Part shown: piece by piece, positions 30,771-31,497 of the stretch
Numbering within the stretch: position 1 is the stretch's first letter
Layout of the letters: each line of letters begins with the position of its first letter
DNA from: CAXGTL01 sp964012725
GTDB lineage: Archaea > Nanobdellota > Nanobdellia > Woesearchaeales > CAXGTL01
DNA length: 31,497 bases
Assembly: GCA_964012725.1 (NCBI GenBank)
Contig: CAXGTL010000012.1
Coordinates: forward strand, 1-31,497
Reading direction: 5' to 3'
Notes under the pieces: model-generated
Seen by the model: the letters and a program-made list of their open reading frames with translations, nothing else
What the model was told of the DNA's origin: nothing
The model's database searches: none
Translations under genes and position numbers: made by a program

Positions 30771-31394
30771 ATGACTAATAATGATTCAAGTTCTGTACCA
30801 ATGGATTTAGTTTTTGATATGAAGACAAACGGAATGTCTAATAATAAGATAATCGAAGATTTGCAAAGAATGGGATATAATCCTACACATATATTTGATG
30901 CAGTTAAATTAAGTGATAATAATCATGCAAACCCAAGCATTCCTATGAATTTTGAAAATTTTAATGCAAATATGCCACCACCACCAATGCCACAGCAACA
31001 ACAACCACAACAACAGGCATTTCAACAATCATTTCAACAGCCAGTATCAAGCGTAGGTTTTGGATCAGTTGATAAAGAAGAAGTGGAAGAAGTAGTTGAA
31101 ACAATAATCCAAGAAAAATGGGAAGATTTGTTAGGAGATATTAAAAAAATTGTTAAGTGGAAAAGTGAAATCGAAAGCAGGTTTGTTAAAATTGAGCAAG
31201 AAGTAAAAAATATTAAAGATAATTTTTCTTCATTACAAAAAGCAATATTTGGTAAAATTAATGATTATGACAAAAGTATTACAGATGTTGGAACAGAAAT
31301 AAAAGCAATGGAAAAGGTGTTTCAGAAAGTTCTGCCTGATCTAACTAGTAATGTTACAGAATTGTCTGGTATTGTTAAAAAGATGAAGAAATGA
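30771..31394 (+). CDS. Pro/Gln-rich coiled-coil protein next to the secretion ATPase (2)
   Basis: From the ATG at 30771 the protein (MTNNDSSSVPMDLVFDMKTNG) is 207 aa. It has an N-terminal small helical module (MKTNGMSNNKIIEDLQRMGYNPTHIFDAVKL, UBA-like in appearance), a low-complexity Pro/Gln linker (about 70-95: PPPPMPQQQQPQQQ) and a C-terminal coiled coil (EEVEEVVETIIQEKW through LTSNVTELSGIVKKMKK). It is probably a cytosolic scaffold of the neighbouring secretion machine, like the preceding gene. GGTGA is 6 nt before 30771; the ATG at 30765 directly abuts it and is less likely. Confidence 0.68.
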   Translation: MTNNDSSSVPMDLVFDMKTNGMSNNKIIEDLQRMGYNPTHIFDAVKLSDNNHANPSIPMNFENFNANMPPPPMPQQQQPQQQAFQQSFQQPVSSVGFGSVDKEEVEEVVETIIQEKWEDLLGDIKKIVKWKSEIESRFVKIEQEVKNIKDNFSSLQKAIFGKINDYDKSITDVGTEIKAMEKVFQKVLPDLTSNVTELSGIVKKMKK

Positions 31395-31497
31395 TTGTTT
31401 TCTAGTTTAGGATTGTATATTATAAGTATGTATATTTATATATTAGAACAATTAAAAAAATAATATACTATTTCGTGCCAGGCACTTCGCCTGCTAA

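Noticed and set aside
31463..31497. GTGCCaGGCAC hairpin at the right edge
   Set aside because: Only a few bases of context remain before the window ends; it may start an RNA or terminator but cannot be judged.
1..31497. CRISPR array
   Set aside because: No regularly spaced direct repeats of CRISPR size were seen in any intergenic stretch.

Overview
The window is an AT-rich archaeal chromosome segment. Genes that identify it as archaeal are TFB, RNA polymerase subunit Rpo4/RpoF, ribosomal protein L21e, a DUF655 protein, archaeal AMP phosphorylase, type II methionine aminopeptidase, TrmB-family regulators, a simple OB-fold SSB, and tRNA genes with bulge-helix-bulge introns. Small proteins, very low GC, a short GlyRS, and a duplicated-T2SSF/long-ATPase secretion locus suggest a DPANN-type archaeon (Woesearchaeota/Pacearchaeota-like). 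That lineage call is inference. Many genes have a TATA element (often AACATTTATATA) only about 22-26 nt before the ATG, so their mRNAs are probably leaderless. Others have clear Shine-Dalgarno sequences and longer leaders.

Layout. 1-1.1 kb: end of an unknown gene, a 77-aa gene, a promoter-driven structured RNA candidate ending in a T-tract, a second hairpin RNA and a tiny membrane protein. 1.1-5.1 kb: an alkaline-phosphatase-superfamily enzyme and a DHH phosphoesterase sharing one palindromic TATA, a small HTH protein with a palindromic upstream site, an unknown protein, a roughly 270-nt gene-free structured stretch and a HAD phosphatase. 5.2-7.2 kb: L21e-rpoF-DUF655-two small proteins-tRNA-Thr. 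7.3-12.1 kb: a small unknown protein, TFB, a Trm112-like protein, tRNA-Ser, AMP phosphorylase, a structured intergenic element and HisRS. 12.1-14.6 kb: methionine aminopeptidase, an unknown protein, a PHP phosphoesterase and two structured intergenic regions. 14.7-18.6 kb: a free-standing LAGLIDADG protein, YchF GTPase and GlyRS. 18.6-23.8 kb: two TrmB regulators interleaved with unknown genes, a methyltransferase and a DUF1704/MATCAP-like metallopeptidase. 23.8-24.4 kb: a structured leader, SSB and tRNA-Phe. 24.4-31.4 kb: a type IV pilus/archaellum-like secretion locus (double T2SSF membrane protein, long T2SSE ATPase, two coiled-coil proteins) with a HEPN-MNT toxin-antitoxin-like pair lying exactly between the F and E genes.

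Most notable: (i) all three tRNAs carry two introns, at the anticodon 37/38 site (Thr, Ser), the T-loop (Thr, Ser), the D-loop (Phe) and the variable loop (Phe). Removing the predicted introns gives canonical 73-, 84- and 74-nt tRNAs. (ii) A structured element with the same sequence core and fold occurs twice, before rpoF and before the SSB gene. (iii) The HEPN-MNT pair is bracketed by GTTAAT/ATTAAC palindromes placed around its promoter and upstream of the T2SSF promoter. (iv) Several intergenic regions fold into long-range structures I cannot assign to a known RNA family.
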